Shown here: positions 55,183-63,387 of the stretch, piece after piece
Position numbering within the stretch: position 1 is the stretch's first letter
Layout of the letters: the number at the start of each line of letters is the position of its first letter
Source: Sva-07 sp963752815
GTDB taxonomy: Bacteria > Actinomycetota > Acidimicrobiia > Acidimicrobiales > Ilumatobacteraceae
Length of the DNA: 64,000 nt
NCBI GenBank assembly: GCA_963752815.1
Contig: CAVVZI010000006.1
Coordinates: 558,001-622,000 of the forward strand
Direction: 5' to 3'
Notes under the pieces: model-generated
The model's database searches: none
The model's input: only the letters and a program-made list of their open reading frames with translations
Told to the model about the DNA's origin: nothing
Position numbers and translations under genes: made by a program

Positions 55183-56278
55183 ACCCCCAGACGGCGAGGA
55201 CGTCGCGGCGCAGCTGGTCGAACGTGCCGGCCACGATGGCGGCGCGCATGCGGTCCATCAGCTGGATCGTCCAGGCGACGTTGTGGATCGACATCAGCCG
55301 CGACGCCGTGGGCTCGCCCACCTGGAGCAGGTGCCGGATGTACCCCCGACTGTGGCGAGCGCAGACGTCGCACGAGCAATCGGCGTCGAGCGGCTCGTCG
55401 AGTTCGGCGTTGCGGGCGGCCTTCGCCTGGAAGCGACCGGTCGACGTGAGCGCGGTGCCGTGCCGGCCGAGACGCGTCTGCATCACACAGTCGAACTGGT
55501 CGACGCCGAGCGCCACCGCCTCGACGAGCGAGGCCGGGTCGCCGACCCCCATCAGGTAGCGCGGCTGGTCGGTGGGCAGTTCGGCGAGCGCCGCGGCAAG
55601 CGCGGGCAGCATCTGTTCGCGCGTCTCGCCGACCGACAACCCGCCGATGCCGTACCCGTCGAAGCCCACCTCCACGGTGCGGCGGGCGCTCTCCGCACGC
55701 AGCGCCTCGCTCACACCGCCCTGCACGATGCCGAACAGCGACTGGTCGGGCCGCACGTGGGCGGCGCGCGCCCGGTACGCCCAGGCGTTGGTCCGCTCGA
55801 CGGCCGACCGGATGACGTCGGGCTCACTCGGCAAGGGTGGGCACACGTCGAGCACCATCTGGATGTCGGCCCCGAGGCGCTGCTGCACGTCGACCGCGAT
55901 CTCCGGGGTGAACCGGTGCGACGAGCCGTCGTAGACGCTCTTGAACGTCACCCCGTCGTCGTCGATCTTCGGATCGAGCGAGAACACCTGGAACCCGCCC
56001 GAATCGGTGAGCGTCAGACCATCCCACCCGGCGAACCGACCGAGCCCCCCGAACCGCTCCACGAGGTCGGCGCCTGGCCGCAGCATCAGGTGGTAGGTGT
56101 TGCCGAGCACGATCTGCGCGCCGACCTGCTCGTAATCGGCAGCGCTCAGGTACTTGATCGCGGCACGGGTGCCGACCGGCATGAACAGCGGCGTCGTGTA
56201 CGACCCGCGCGCCGTCGTCGCGGTGCCCGCTCGCGCCGATCCGTCGACGCCGTCGATCGCAAGATCGACGCGGAACAT
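55181..56278 (-). CDS. tgt: tRNA-guanine transglycosylase
   Basis: A 365-residue enzyme that swaps guanine-34 for preQ1 in tRNAs with GUN anticodons. The catalytic acid region TLTDSGGFQVFSL and the nucleophile region QFDCVMQTRLG are visible, and the zinc site near the C-terminus is CSCDVCARHSRGYIRHL (three Cys and a His). The proline common in DCVMPTR is Gln here. ATG 56278 shares its last base with the queA stop, so queA-tgt are coupled. No preQ1 synthesis genes are in the window. Confidence 0.95.
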   Translation of the reverse strand: MFRVDLAIDGVDGSARAGTATTARGSYTTPLFMPVGTRAAIKYLSAADYEQVGAQIVLGNTYHLMLRPGADLVERFGGLGRFAGWDGLTLTDSGGFQVFSLDPKIDDDGVTFKSVYDGSSHRFTPEIAVDVQQRLGADIQMVLDVCPPLPSEPDVIRSAVERTNAWAYRARAAHVRPDQSLFGIVQGGVSEALRAESARRTVEVGFDGYGIGGLSVGETREQMLPALAAALAELPTDQPRYLMGVGDPASLVEAVALGVDQFDCVMQTRLGRHGTALTSTGRFQAKAARNAELDEPLDADCSCDVCARHSRGYIRHLLQVGEPTASRLMSIHNVAWTIQLMDRMRAAIVAGTFDQLRRDVLAVWG

Positions 56279-57291
56279 CAGCGAGCCGCCCGGTCGAGCA
56301 GCATGGCGTCGCCGAACGACAAGAACCGGTAGTCGCGGGCCAGCGCCTCGTCGTACAGCCGACGCCACCGGTCGCCGACGAAGGCGTCGATCATCATCAG
56401 CAGTGTGGTGCGCGGGAGGTGGAAGTTGGTCATCAACACGTCGACCACCTGCCAGTCGAAGCCGCGATGGATGAAAAGGTTGGTGCGTCCCGACGACTCG
56501 CCGCGCGCGGCCGCCGACTCGAGCGCCCGCACCGCGGTCGTCCCGACGGCCACGACGCGACCCGCCTGCTCACACGCGAGTCGGGTCGACTCGGGGACGT
56601 GGTAGCGCTCCGTGTGCATCGGATGGTCGAGCGGGTTCGGCGTGCTGATCGGCTGGAACGTGTCGAGCCCGACGACCAGCTCGACCTTCGCCACGCCGAC
56701 GCCGGCATCGGCGAGCCGAGCGAACAGTTCGTCGGTGAAGTGGAGCCCGGCAGTCGGCGCTGCGGCACTCCCCGGAATCGCGGCGAACACCGTCTGGTAG
56801 CGCGCCGCGTCGCCGAGCGGCGTCGTGATGTACGGAGGCAACGGCATCTCGCCGATCTCGTCGAGCAACACCAGGGGGTCGAGTTCGTCCGTCAGCAGTT
56901 CCACTTCGAACGTGTCGCCGGCCGCCGTGCGCTCCCCCACCCGCACGATCGGACGCTCGCCGACGAGGAGCACCTCGCCGACGCGGAGTCGCTTGCCGGG
57001 CCGCAACAACGCCTCCCAGCGGCGACGGTCGGGGGTCGTCGGTTCGAGCAGCAACACCTCGGCCGTGCCGCCCGTGTCGCGCCGGAGCCGCAGGCGCGCC
57101 GGGATCACCCGGGTCTCGTTGAGGACGAGCAGATCACCCTCGCGCAGCAGGTCCGGGAGGTCACGAACGTGCCGGTGTTCGGGTTCCGCGGTGCCCCGGT
57201 CGACGAGCAGGCGGGCGCTGTCGCGCGGCTCGATCGGTGTCTGGGCGATGCGATCGTCGGGCAGGTCGTAGTCGAAGTCGGCGATCTGCAC
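56278..57291 (-). CDS. queA: S-adenosylmethionine:tRNA ribosyltransferase-isomerase
   Basis: A 337-residue enzyme that adds the epoxycyclopentane ring to preQ1 in tRNA. It begins with IADFDYDLPDDRIAQTPIEP, a family hallmark, then LLVLNETRVIPARL and the C-terminal PTAGLHFTDELFARL and MTNFHLPRTTLLMMI. The start is GTG 57291. The frame is open upstream through one unit of the 29-bp element, which I take as non-coding. It sits between tgt and the repeat pair that separates it from ruvB. Confidence 0.95.
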   Translation of the reverse strand: MQIADFDYDLPDDRIAQTPIEPRDSARLLVDRGTAEPEHRHVRDLPDLLREGDLLVLNETRVIPARLRLRRDTGGTAEVLLLEPTTPDRRRWEALLRPGKRLRVGEVLLVGERPIVRVGERTAAGDTFEVELLTDELDPLVLLDEIGEMPLPPYITTPLGDAARYQTVFAAIPGSAAAPTAGLHFTDELFARLADAGVGVAKVELVVGLDTFQPISTPNPLDHPMHTERYHVPESTRLACEQAGRVVAVGTTAVRALESAAARGESSGRTNLFIHRGFDWQVVDVLMTNFHLPRTTLLMMIDAFVGDRWRRLYDEALARDYRFLSFGDAMLLDRAAR

Positions 57292-57317
57292 CGCCCCGAG
57301 GCTACGGCCGCAACTCG

Positions 57318-57388
57318 GTTCGTTCTGGCCCCGACCCCAAACGAACAAACGCACCGTCCGTTCGTTCTGGCCCCGACCCCGAACGAAC
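57318..57388 (-). repeat. Tandem pair of 29-bp element (locus 3)
   Basis: Units 57318-57346 and 57360-57388, separated by 13 bases, are in the opposite orientation to loci 1 and 2. On the minus strand each starts GTTCGTT and ends AACGAAC. The second unit has one change (C for T after GTTCGTT on the minus strand). The pair fills the queA-ruvB gap, upstream of queA. Confidence 0.9.
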
Positions 57389-57405
57389 CGAGCGCACCGG
57401 GCGAG

Positions 57406-58464
57406 TCAGTCGAAGAGGCTGGCGCTGCCGGGCCGCCGGGGCACAGGAACGCCGATGTGCTCGTAGGCGGCGTCGAGGGCGATGCGACCACGCGGCGTGC
57501 GGGCGATCATCCCCTGCGTGATGAGGAACGGCTCGTACATGTCCTCGACGGTCTCGGGCTGCTCGCCGACGCTGATCGCCACGGTGGACAGCCCGACCGG
57601 ACCACCGTTGAACTGGACGCACAGGGCGGTGAGGATCGCCCGGTCGACCTTGTCGAGGCCACGATCGTCGACGCCGAACAGCGCCAGCCCGTCGCGGGCG
57701 ACATCGGCATCGATCGAACCGTCGACGCGCACCTCGGCGAAGTCACGGACGCGCCGCAGCAGCCGGTTGGCGATGCGCGGGGTGCCTCGCGAGCGGCGGG
57801 CGATCTCCCACGCACCGTCGTCGTCGATCGTGACGTCGAGGATTCCCGCCGCCCGCTGGACGATCGCCTGCAGTTCGCTGGTCTCGTAGTAGTCGAGCCG
57901 GGCGACGAGACCGAACCGGTCACGAAGCGGGCCCGTGATCATTCCCGTGCGCGTGGTGGCCCCGACGAGGGTGAACGGCGCCATGGTCAGCCGGATGCTC
58001 GACGCGGCGGGACCCTTGCCCACCACGATGTCGATCTGGAAGTCCTCCATCGCCGGATACAGGATCTCCTCCACCGCCCGCGAGAGGCGGTGGATCTCGT
58101 CGATGAACAACACGTCGCCGTCGTCGAGCTTGGTGAGGATCGCGGCGAGATCTCCCGCACGCTCCAACGCCGGCCCGGACGTGACGTGCAGATGGACACC
58201 CATCTCGGTGGCGACGATCCCGGCGAGCGTCGTCTTGCCGAGTCCGGGCGGTCCGGCGAACAACAGGTGATCGACGGTCTGGTTCCGCTTGCGCGCCGCC
58301 TCGAGCACGATCGTCAGGTGCTCCTTGAGTTCGCGCTGGCCGATGAACTCATCGAGCGCCCGGGGCCGCAGACCGGCCTCGACCTCGAGGTCGCCCGCCA
58401 GCTCGCCGTCGCGCAGGAGATCGTCGGTCGGCCCGACGCTCGGATCGAGGAACTCGTCACGCAC
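57406..58464 (-). CDS. ruvB: Holliday junction branch-migration ATPase RuvB
   Basis: A 352-residue AAA+ helicase. RPRALDEFIGQRELKEHL marks the N-terminus; Walker A is FAGPPGLGKTTLAGI; Walker B is DVLFIDEIHRLSR; sensor 1 lies in TLVGATTRTGMI; the winged-helix C-terminus is GPVGLSTVAISVGEQPETVED. It acts with RuvA and RuvC in recombination repair. Its start overlaps ruvA by 8 bases. Confidence 0.97.
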   Translation of the reverse strand: MRDEFLDPSVGPTDDLLRDGELAGDLEVEAGLRPRALDEFIGQRELKEHLTIVLEAARKRNQTVDHLLFAGPPGLGKTTLAGIVATEMGVHLHVTSGPALERAGDLAAILTKLDDGDVLFIDEIHRLSRAVEEILYPAMEDFQIDIVVGKGPAASSIRLTMAPFTLVGATTRTGMITGPLRDRFGLVARLDYYETSELQAIVQRAAGILDVTIDDDGAWEIARRSRGTPRIANRLLRRVRDFAEVRVDGSIDADVARDGLALFGVDDRGLDKVDRAILTALCVQFNGGPVGLSTVAISVGEQPETVEDMYEPFLITQGMIARTPRGRIALDAAYEHIGVPVPRRPGSASLFD

Positions 58465-59051
58465 GGCGCGCCCCCAACGACTTCAATGCCTCGCGCAGCA
58501 ACGACGGGGCGTCGGCGTCGCCGGACAGGTCGCGCAGGACGTCGCGCACCTCGTCGGTGCCGTAGCCGAGCCCGGTCAGGGCTTCGCGCACGTCGGCCAC
58601 CGCCGAACTCTGGCCGCCGCCACTGACACCGGCGCGTTCCAACACCGGGATCGACAGCCGGTCACGGAGCTCGACGATCAGACGCTCGGCGGTCTTCTTG
58701 CCGACGCCCGGGACGAGCGACATCGCCGCGACGTCGTTGTTGGCGACGATGTCGACGATGGCGAGCGGCGGATGGGTCGCCAACACCGCCATCGCCAGCG
58801 CCGGACCCACACCGTGCGTGCCGATGAGCACCTGGAACGTGCCGCGCTCTTCACGGTTGGCGAATCCGTAGAGCGTCTGGGTGTCCTCGCGGATGTGGTG
58901 GTGGACGTAGAGGAACGCGTTGGTCGGCGGGCTCGAGTTCGGCCAGCGTGCGTTGCGACACCGTGACGAGGTACCCGACCCCACCGACCTCGATCAGCAC
59001 GGTGCTGTCGGGGTTGCGTTCGAGGACCTCGCCACGCAGAGAACCGATCAT
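58457..59051 (-). CDS. ruvA: Holliday junction DNA-binding protein RuvA, one frame break
   Basis: About 197 residues after correction. The OB domain (MIGSLRGEVLERNPDSTVLI, GVGYLVTVSQRTLAEL) is in one frame. The helix-hairpin-helix part (GTHGVGPALAMAVLATHPP, LVPGVGKKTAERLIVEL) and domain III are in another. One extra base in the CCC of the sense strand near 58936 (GGG on the plus strand) explains it: ELEPPTNAFLYVHHH. ATG 59051 overlaps the ruvC stop (ATGA). Confidence 0.95.
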
Positions 59052-59581
59052 GCCTGCCTCCCCGCGGCCACCCGCCGTTGCATCGGTGCCATCGCCAAGT
59101 GGCACAACGCCAGCGCCGCCGCATCGGCCGCGTCGGCCGGCTTCGGCAGCGCGGTCAGACCGAGCCGTACCTGCACCATCTTCTGCACCTGTTCCTTGTC
59201 GGCCCCGCCCCAGCCGGCGACGGCATCTTTCACCTGATTCGGCGTGTACTGGACCACTTCGCATCCTGCCAGCGCGGCTTCGGCGAGGGCCAGCCCGCTC
59301 GCCTGGCCGACGCTCATCGCGGTACGCACGTTGACCTGGAAGAACACCTGCTCGACGGCCACGGCGTCGGGCTCGAACTCGGCGAGCAACGCCGTGAACT
59401 CGAGCCGGAGTGCGGCCAGACGTTGCGGCAACGGATCGGCGGGGGGCGTGCGGATCACGCCGAGCGACACGGCCCGCACGGAGCCGGCGCGGAGACTGTC
59501 GACGACCGCGTAGCCACAGCGCGTGAGGCCGGGATCGATGCCCAGCACCCGGAATCGTTCGGTCGGCCGGGAAGATGGCAT
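59048..59581 (-). CDS. ruvC: Holliday junction resolvase RuvC
   Basis: A 177-residue endonuclease that cuts Holliday junctions. Catalytic acids: Asp in VLGIDPGLTRCGYAV, Glu in AVEQVFFQVNVRTA, and the Asp pair in ADAADAAALALCHLA. ATG 59581 is preferred; GTG 59593 is possible. The frame is open much further upstream without homology. In most Actinobacteria yebC lies directly before ruvC; here an HNH gene and a peroxiredoxin gene stand between. Confidence 0.95.
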   Translation of the reverse strand: MPSSRPTERFRVLGIDPGLTRCGYAVVDSLRAGSVRAVSLGVIRTPPADPLPQRLAALRLEFTALLAEFEPDAVAVEQVFFQVNVRTAMSVGQASGLALAEAALAGCEVVQYTPNQVKDAVAGWGGADKEQVQKMVQVRLGLTALPKPADAADAAALALCHLAMAPMQRRVAAGRQA

Positions 59582-59792
59582 ACGGTCGAACACAGGTTCG
59601 CAGGATAGCCGGTCGCCGGCGGTCCATGGCGGACCGGCCGCCGTCGATGCCCGCTGGAGGTGACCGTCTGTGTGTTCGGCGTCGATCAGCAATGTGGCGC
59701 CAGGCGACAGGGGGTCTCGGCGCACGCAGTAAACGAGAACGAGCGCAGCGATCGATGTCGAACGACGGATCGACGAGTACTGCGGACCTATT

Positions 59793-61300
59793 TCACCCAG
59801 TGTCGACTGCGAGATCGAACTCGAGTTCATCGAGCTGACACCGATCGTGCTCGACGACGTCGGCGGATCGGTCGGCGGTGTTGACCGTCTTCCAGAGGGT
59901 GCCGTCGGGTCGGGTCCAGGTGGCGACCCGGTCGGGTGTCATCGTCAACGTCCAGCCGCCCTCGTGCACCAGGTGGTGATGGCTCTCACAGAGCGGCAAC
60001 AGATTCGCGATGTCGGTCGGGCCGTTGTCGCGGGTCCACCAGCGGACGTGATGGATGCGGCACGACTCGAACGGCACCGTGCAACCCGGATGACCGCAGG
60101 TGCGGTGCATCGCCCGCAACGCCCGCCGCTGTTTGCGGTTGACGGTGCGCCGAGCCCGACCAGAGTCGAGCACCTCACCGGAACCGCCCAGCACCGTCGG
60201 GTAGACCACGGCGTCACACAACATCCGCCGCAACGACGCCGCAGGCAACACCTGACCGTCGCTGGTCTCGCACAACCCGTGGCTGCAGCAGTCGTCGAGC
60301 AACCGATCCAGCGTGGTCACGACGCAGATCTCGGGCACCGTTGACTCGGCATCGGTCGACAGCGGTGACACGTTGACGCTGGCGGCCGCCCGCAGATCGC
60401 GCAGATCGCTCGCAGATCGGCACAGCTGGTTCACGGCCTGCCGGCGATCCGTCGCCCGCCGTCGCGGCCCGAGTGGGCCGGACACCGGCCGCGATCGTGC
60501 GCATGAAGGCTTCGACTTCGACCTGTCGCCACGTCATGCCAGCGGTGGTGCCGTCGGCGCGCAGCGCATTGAGGTGGGCGTCGAACGCCCGTCTTGAACA
60601 CGGCGTCACGGATCGGGTCGAGCGCAATCAGGGTCATGCACATCCCGGTCTCGACATCACGCCACCGGCGCACCTTCGACCCGTCCCGCTGACGGAGATA
60701 CTCCACCACCAACGGATCCGGCGCCGGCATGGCATTCCCGGCCGGCTCAGCCTCAGCACGCTCATCGGAGCCCGCAGCAGCCTCTCCCGGCTGATCAGCA
60801 GATGAAGCCGCAGCGGCCGTGCGGGCAAGCTCGGCGACCACATCGGCGACCTGGACCCGGCAGTGACGCACGAAGTCGTCGACGCGCATCCGCACCGCCG
60901 CCTCCAACAACCGCTCCTCCCGATCGACCAGCCCGAACCGCTGCTCATCATCCAGATCACGGATCGCCTGGGCCAACGCATCGACATGACCCGCCGCGAT
61001 GTCACCACGCGTCAACGCACGCTCGAACAACACGAACAGATCACACGCCTCGGCACGCAACCGGGCCAGCCGGCTCTCCCGAGCCGACAACCCATGATCG
61101 GTGCCCATCGACTCCGCCGGCTCCGACCGACCCTGCGCCGCCAACTCAGACGTCCGCCGCACACAGCGCACGTCGAACGAATCGAGCCAACTCCGCAACT
61201 CCCGCGACTGTCGCAAGAACCCGGCGACCGCATCACGATCCGCCGCACCCACATCAGCCTCGAGCAACACCCCCAGGGTGTCTCGCAGATTCTCCATCAT
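59793..61300 (-). CDS. HNH endonuclease with DUF222 domain (13E12-like), two frame breaks
   Basis: About 501 residues after correction. The N-terminal DUF222 region (RELRSWLDSFDVRCVRRTSEL) is followed by an acidic/Ala-rich stretch and the HNH nuclease near the C-terminus (GHPGCTVPFESCRIHHVRWW, then NLLPLCESHHHLVHEGGW). The frame breaks at CCC 60588-60590 (one base fewer gives FKTAFDAHLN) and near 60486. Such genes are multi-copy and often mobile in Actinobacteria. ATG 61300 has GGAGGTGAAC upstream. It separates yebC and ruvC. Natural target unknown. Confidence 0.85.
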
Positions 61301-61488
61301 GTTCACCTCCACCAAAGAGGGACAACCGGTCGGAGCAATCGCCGACGAAACCAACCGAAGCTGGTACTCACCACCATAGAGAACGGGTGTGACAGCGGCC
61401 GCAGAACGACTGGTCGTCGAGGCAGGCGGCTTCAGTCAGAAGGCGAGCGGCTCGGCGGTCGCTGGGATACTCGACCGACCGCTAATCG

Positions 61489-61939
61489 TTACAGCTTGGC
61501 GAGTTCGGCCACGAGTTCCTTCACCGGTCGGTAGGTGAGGCCGGCGATCGCCCGGTGGGCGTAGCGGACCACGCCACCGGCGTCGATGATGAACACGCTG
61601 CGCCGCGGGAACCCGATCGGGCCCAGCGTCCCGTAGAGCCCGGCGACCGCCTTGTCGACATCGGCGAGCAGCGGGAACGAGAACCCGTGCTTGCCGGCGA
61701 ACGCGTCGTGGCTGCCGACGTCCTGGGCCGAGATGCCGAGCACCTGCGCGTCGAGCTTCGTGAACTGGTCGAGTTCGTCGTTGTAGCTGTTCAGTTGCTT
61801 CGTGCACACCGGCGTGTCGTCGCCGGGGTAGAACACGAGCACGACCGGCTGCCCGGCGTAATCGTGGAGGGACACGTCGGTGCCGCCCGGTGGCGGGCAG
61901 GGTGAAGTCCGGGGCACGATCGCCCACGCCGATGCTCAC
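61489..61939 (-). CDS. Peroxiredoxin (AhpE/Bcp-like), one frame break
   Basis: About 149 residues after correction. A thiol peroxidase that reduces hydroperoxides. The peroxidatic motif is VFYPGDDTPVCTKQ (T-x-x-C), with FSFPLLADVDKAVAGLYG after it. One extra base at CCC 61886-61888 breaks the frame: the corrected reading is DFTLPATGGTDVSLHDYAG. GTG 61939 has AGGGG upstream. I see one conserved Cys, so it may be of the 1-Cys type. Confidence 0.9.
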
Positions 61940-61970
61940 TGCAAACCCCTCATTCGCTCGCTGCGCTCGC

Positions 61971-62717
61971 TCATGATGCGGCCGCCTCCATCAGGTCGTC
62001 GCTGATGTCGAAGTTGGAGAACACGTCCTGGACGTCGTCGTTGTCCTCGAGCGCCTCGAGGATCCGCAACACCGCCTTCGCGTCCTTGAGATCGGTGATC
62101 GGCACGAGGTTGTCCGACACCATCGGCGAGTCCGCGGAGATGACCTCGATCCCCGCGTTGTCGAGCTCGGTCTTCACGTCGTACACGAGGTGCGCGTCGG
62201 TCATGATCCGGAAGCCGTCGCCCTCGGCGATCACGTCGTCGGCGCCGGCCTCGATGGCGATCATCATCACCTTCTCCTCGTCGATGCCCTCACCGGTGAG
62301 GATCACGCCCCGGCGGCCGAACTGCCAGCCGACCGCTCCCGGCTCGGCCATCGAGCCGCCGAGCTTGCTGAACACGTTGCGGATCTCGGATCCCGTGCGG
62401 TTGCGATTGTCGGTGAGCACGTCGATCATCAAGGCGACGCCACCCGGCGCGTACCCCTCGTACATGATGCTCTCGTACGTCCCCCCGTCGGCGTCGCCGG
62501 TACCGCGCTTGATGGCACGGTCGATCGCGTCGTTGGTCATCCGTCCGGCCTTGGCCTTCTGGACGGCGGTGCGCAGCGTCGGGTTGGTGTCGATGTCCCC
62601 GCCGTTCTTCGCGGCGACCTCGATCTGGCGGGCGAGCTTGTTGAAGAGCTTGCCCCGCGCTTTGTCGGCGGCGCCCTTCTTGTGCTTGATCGTTGCCCAT
62701 TTGGAATGGCCGGACAT
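61971..62717 (-). CDS. yebC: YebC/PmpR-family DNA-binding transcription/translation factor
   Basis: A 248-residue protein of the YebC family, described as transcriptional regulators and more recently as factors helping ribosomes through proline-rich stretches. It starts SGHSKWATIKHKKGAADKARG, the family hallmark, then MYEGYAPGGVALMIDVLTDNRNRT. The end VQDVFSNFDI is also conserved. ATG 62717 is the family start. Its pdxS-pdxT-yebC order matches M. tuberculosis. Confidence 0.96.
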   Translation of the reverse strand: MSGHSKWATIKHKKGAADKARGKLFNKLARQIEVAAKNGGDIDTNPTLRTAVQKAKAGRMTNDAIDRAIKRGTGDADGGTYESIMYEGYAPGGVALMIDVLTDNRNRTGSEIRNVFSKLGGSMAEPGAVGWQFGRRGVILTGEGIDEEKVMMIAIEAGADDVIAEGDGFRIMTDAHLVYDVKTELDNAGIEVISADSPMVSDNLVPITDLKDAKAVLRILEALEDNDDVQDVFSNFDISDDLMEAAAS

Positions 62718-62721
62718 GTCG

Positions 62722-63387
62722 TTACTCCGTGTTGGCGAGCGTGGTGAGGAACATCTCGTGCAACCGATGGTCGGCGGTGAGCTCGGGATGGAACGCTGCA
62801 ACGGTACAACTTCCGTCACGCAGCAGAACAGGCACGCCGTCGTGCTCGGCGAGGACCTCGACCCCGTCGCCGACGCGGACGACCAGCGGCGCCCTGATGA
62901 ACACGGCGCGGAACGGCTCGTCGAGCCCGGCCACGTCGATGTCGGCCTCGAAGCTGTCGAGTTGGCGGCCGTAGCCGTTGCGTCGCACCGTGACGTCGAG
63001 GCGATCGAATCCGTGCTGGTCGGGCCGCCCGTCGAGCACCTGGGTGGCACACAGGATCATGCCGGCACACGTGCCGAACACCGGCATGCCGGCCGCGATC
63101 CGTTTCTGCAACGGGTCGAACAGCCCGCTCGTGTCGAGCAGCATCGACATCGTGGTGCTCTCGCCGCCCGGTAGTACCAGGGCGTCGACGGCGTCGAGGT
63201 CCGACGGGGTCCGCACGAGCGACGCGACGACGCCCAGGTCGGCGAGCCGCTGCTGGTGCGCATGGAACGCACCCTGCAGTGCGAGCACCCCGACGACGGC
63301 GCTCAACCTGGCGCGGGCCGGGGTCGGGTCCGGTGGCGCGCCGGGAAATGCGGCGGGATCGATCGGGTCACCAGCCCCGGTCGGCAT
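62722..63387 (-). CDS. pdxT: Pyridoxal 5'-phosphate synthase glutaminase subunit
   Basis: A class I glutaminase that supplies ammonia to PdxS for PLP synthesis. VVGVLALQGAFHAHQQRL begins the conserved part, LVLPGGESTTMSMLL is the glycine-rich site, GTCAGMILCA holds the nucleophile Cys, and AAFHPELTADHRLHE holds the His and Glu. From ATG 63387 it has 221 residues and overlaps pdxS by 20 bases; the first ~27 are Pro/Ala-rich. TTG 63306 would give 194 residues, the usual family length, and is a good alternative start. Confidence 0.94.
   Translation of the reverse strand: MPTGAGDPIDPAAFPGAPPDPTPARARLSAVVGVLALQGAFHAHQQRLADLGVVASLVRTPSDLDAVDALVLPGGESTTMSMLLDTSGLFDPLQKRIAAGMPVFGTCAGMILCATQVLDGRPDQHGFDRLDVTVRRNGYGRQLDSFEADIDVAGLDEPFRAVFIRAPLVVRVGDGVEVLAEHDGVPVLLRDGSCTVAAFHPELTADHRLHEMFLTTLANTE

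Noticed and set aside
4075..57388. The GTTCG...CGAAC ends as LexA (SOS) boxes
   Set aside because: LexA boxes have about 4 bases between half-sites. Here the halves are 15 bases apart, the centre is conserved, and one copy is inside a gene.
57292..57405. PreQ1 riboswitch upstream of queA-tgt
   Set aside because: The gap is mostly the 29-bp repeat pair and I could not see the small conserved preQ1 aptamer.
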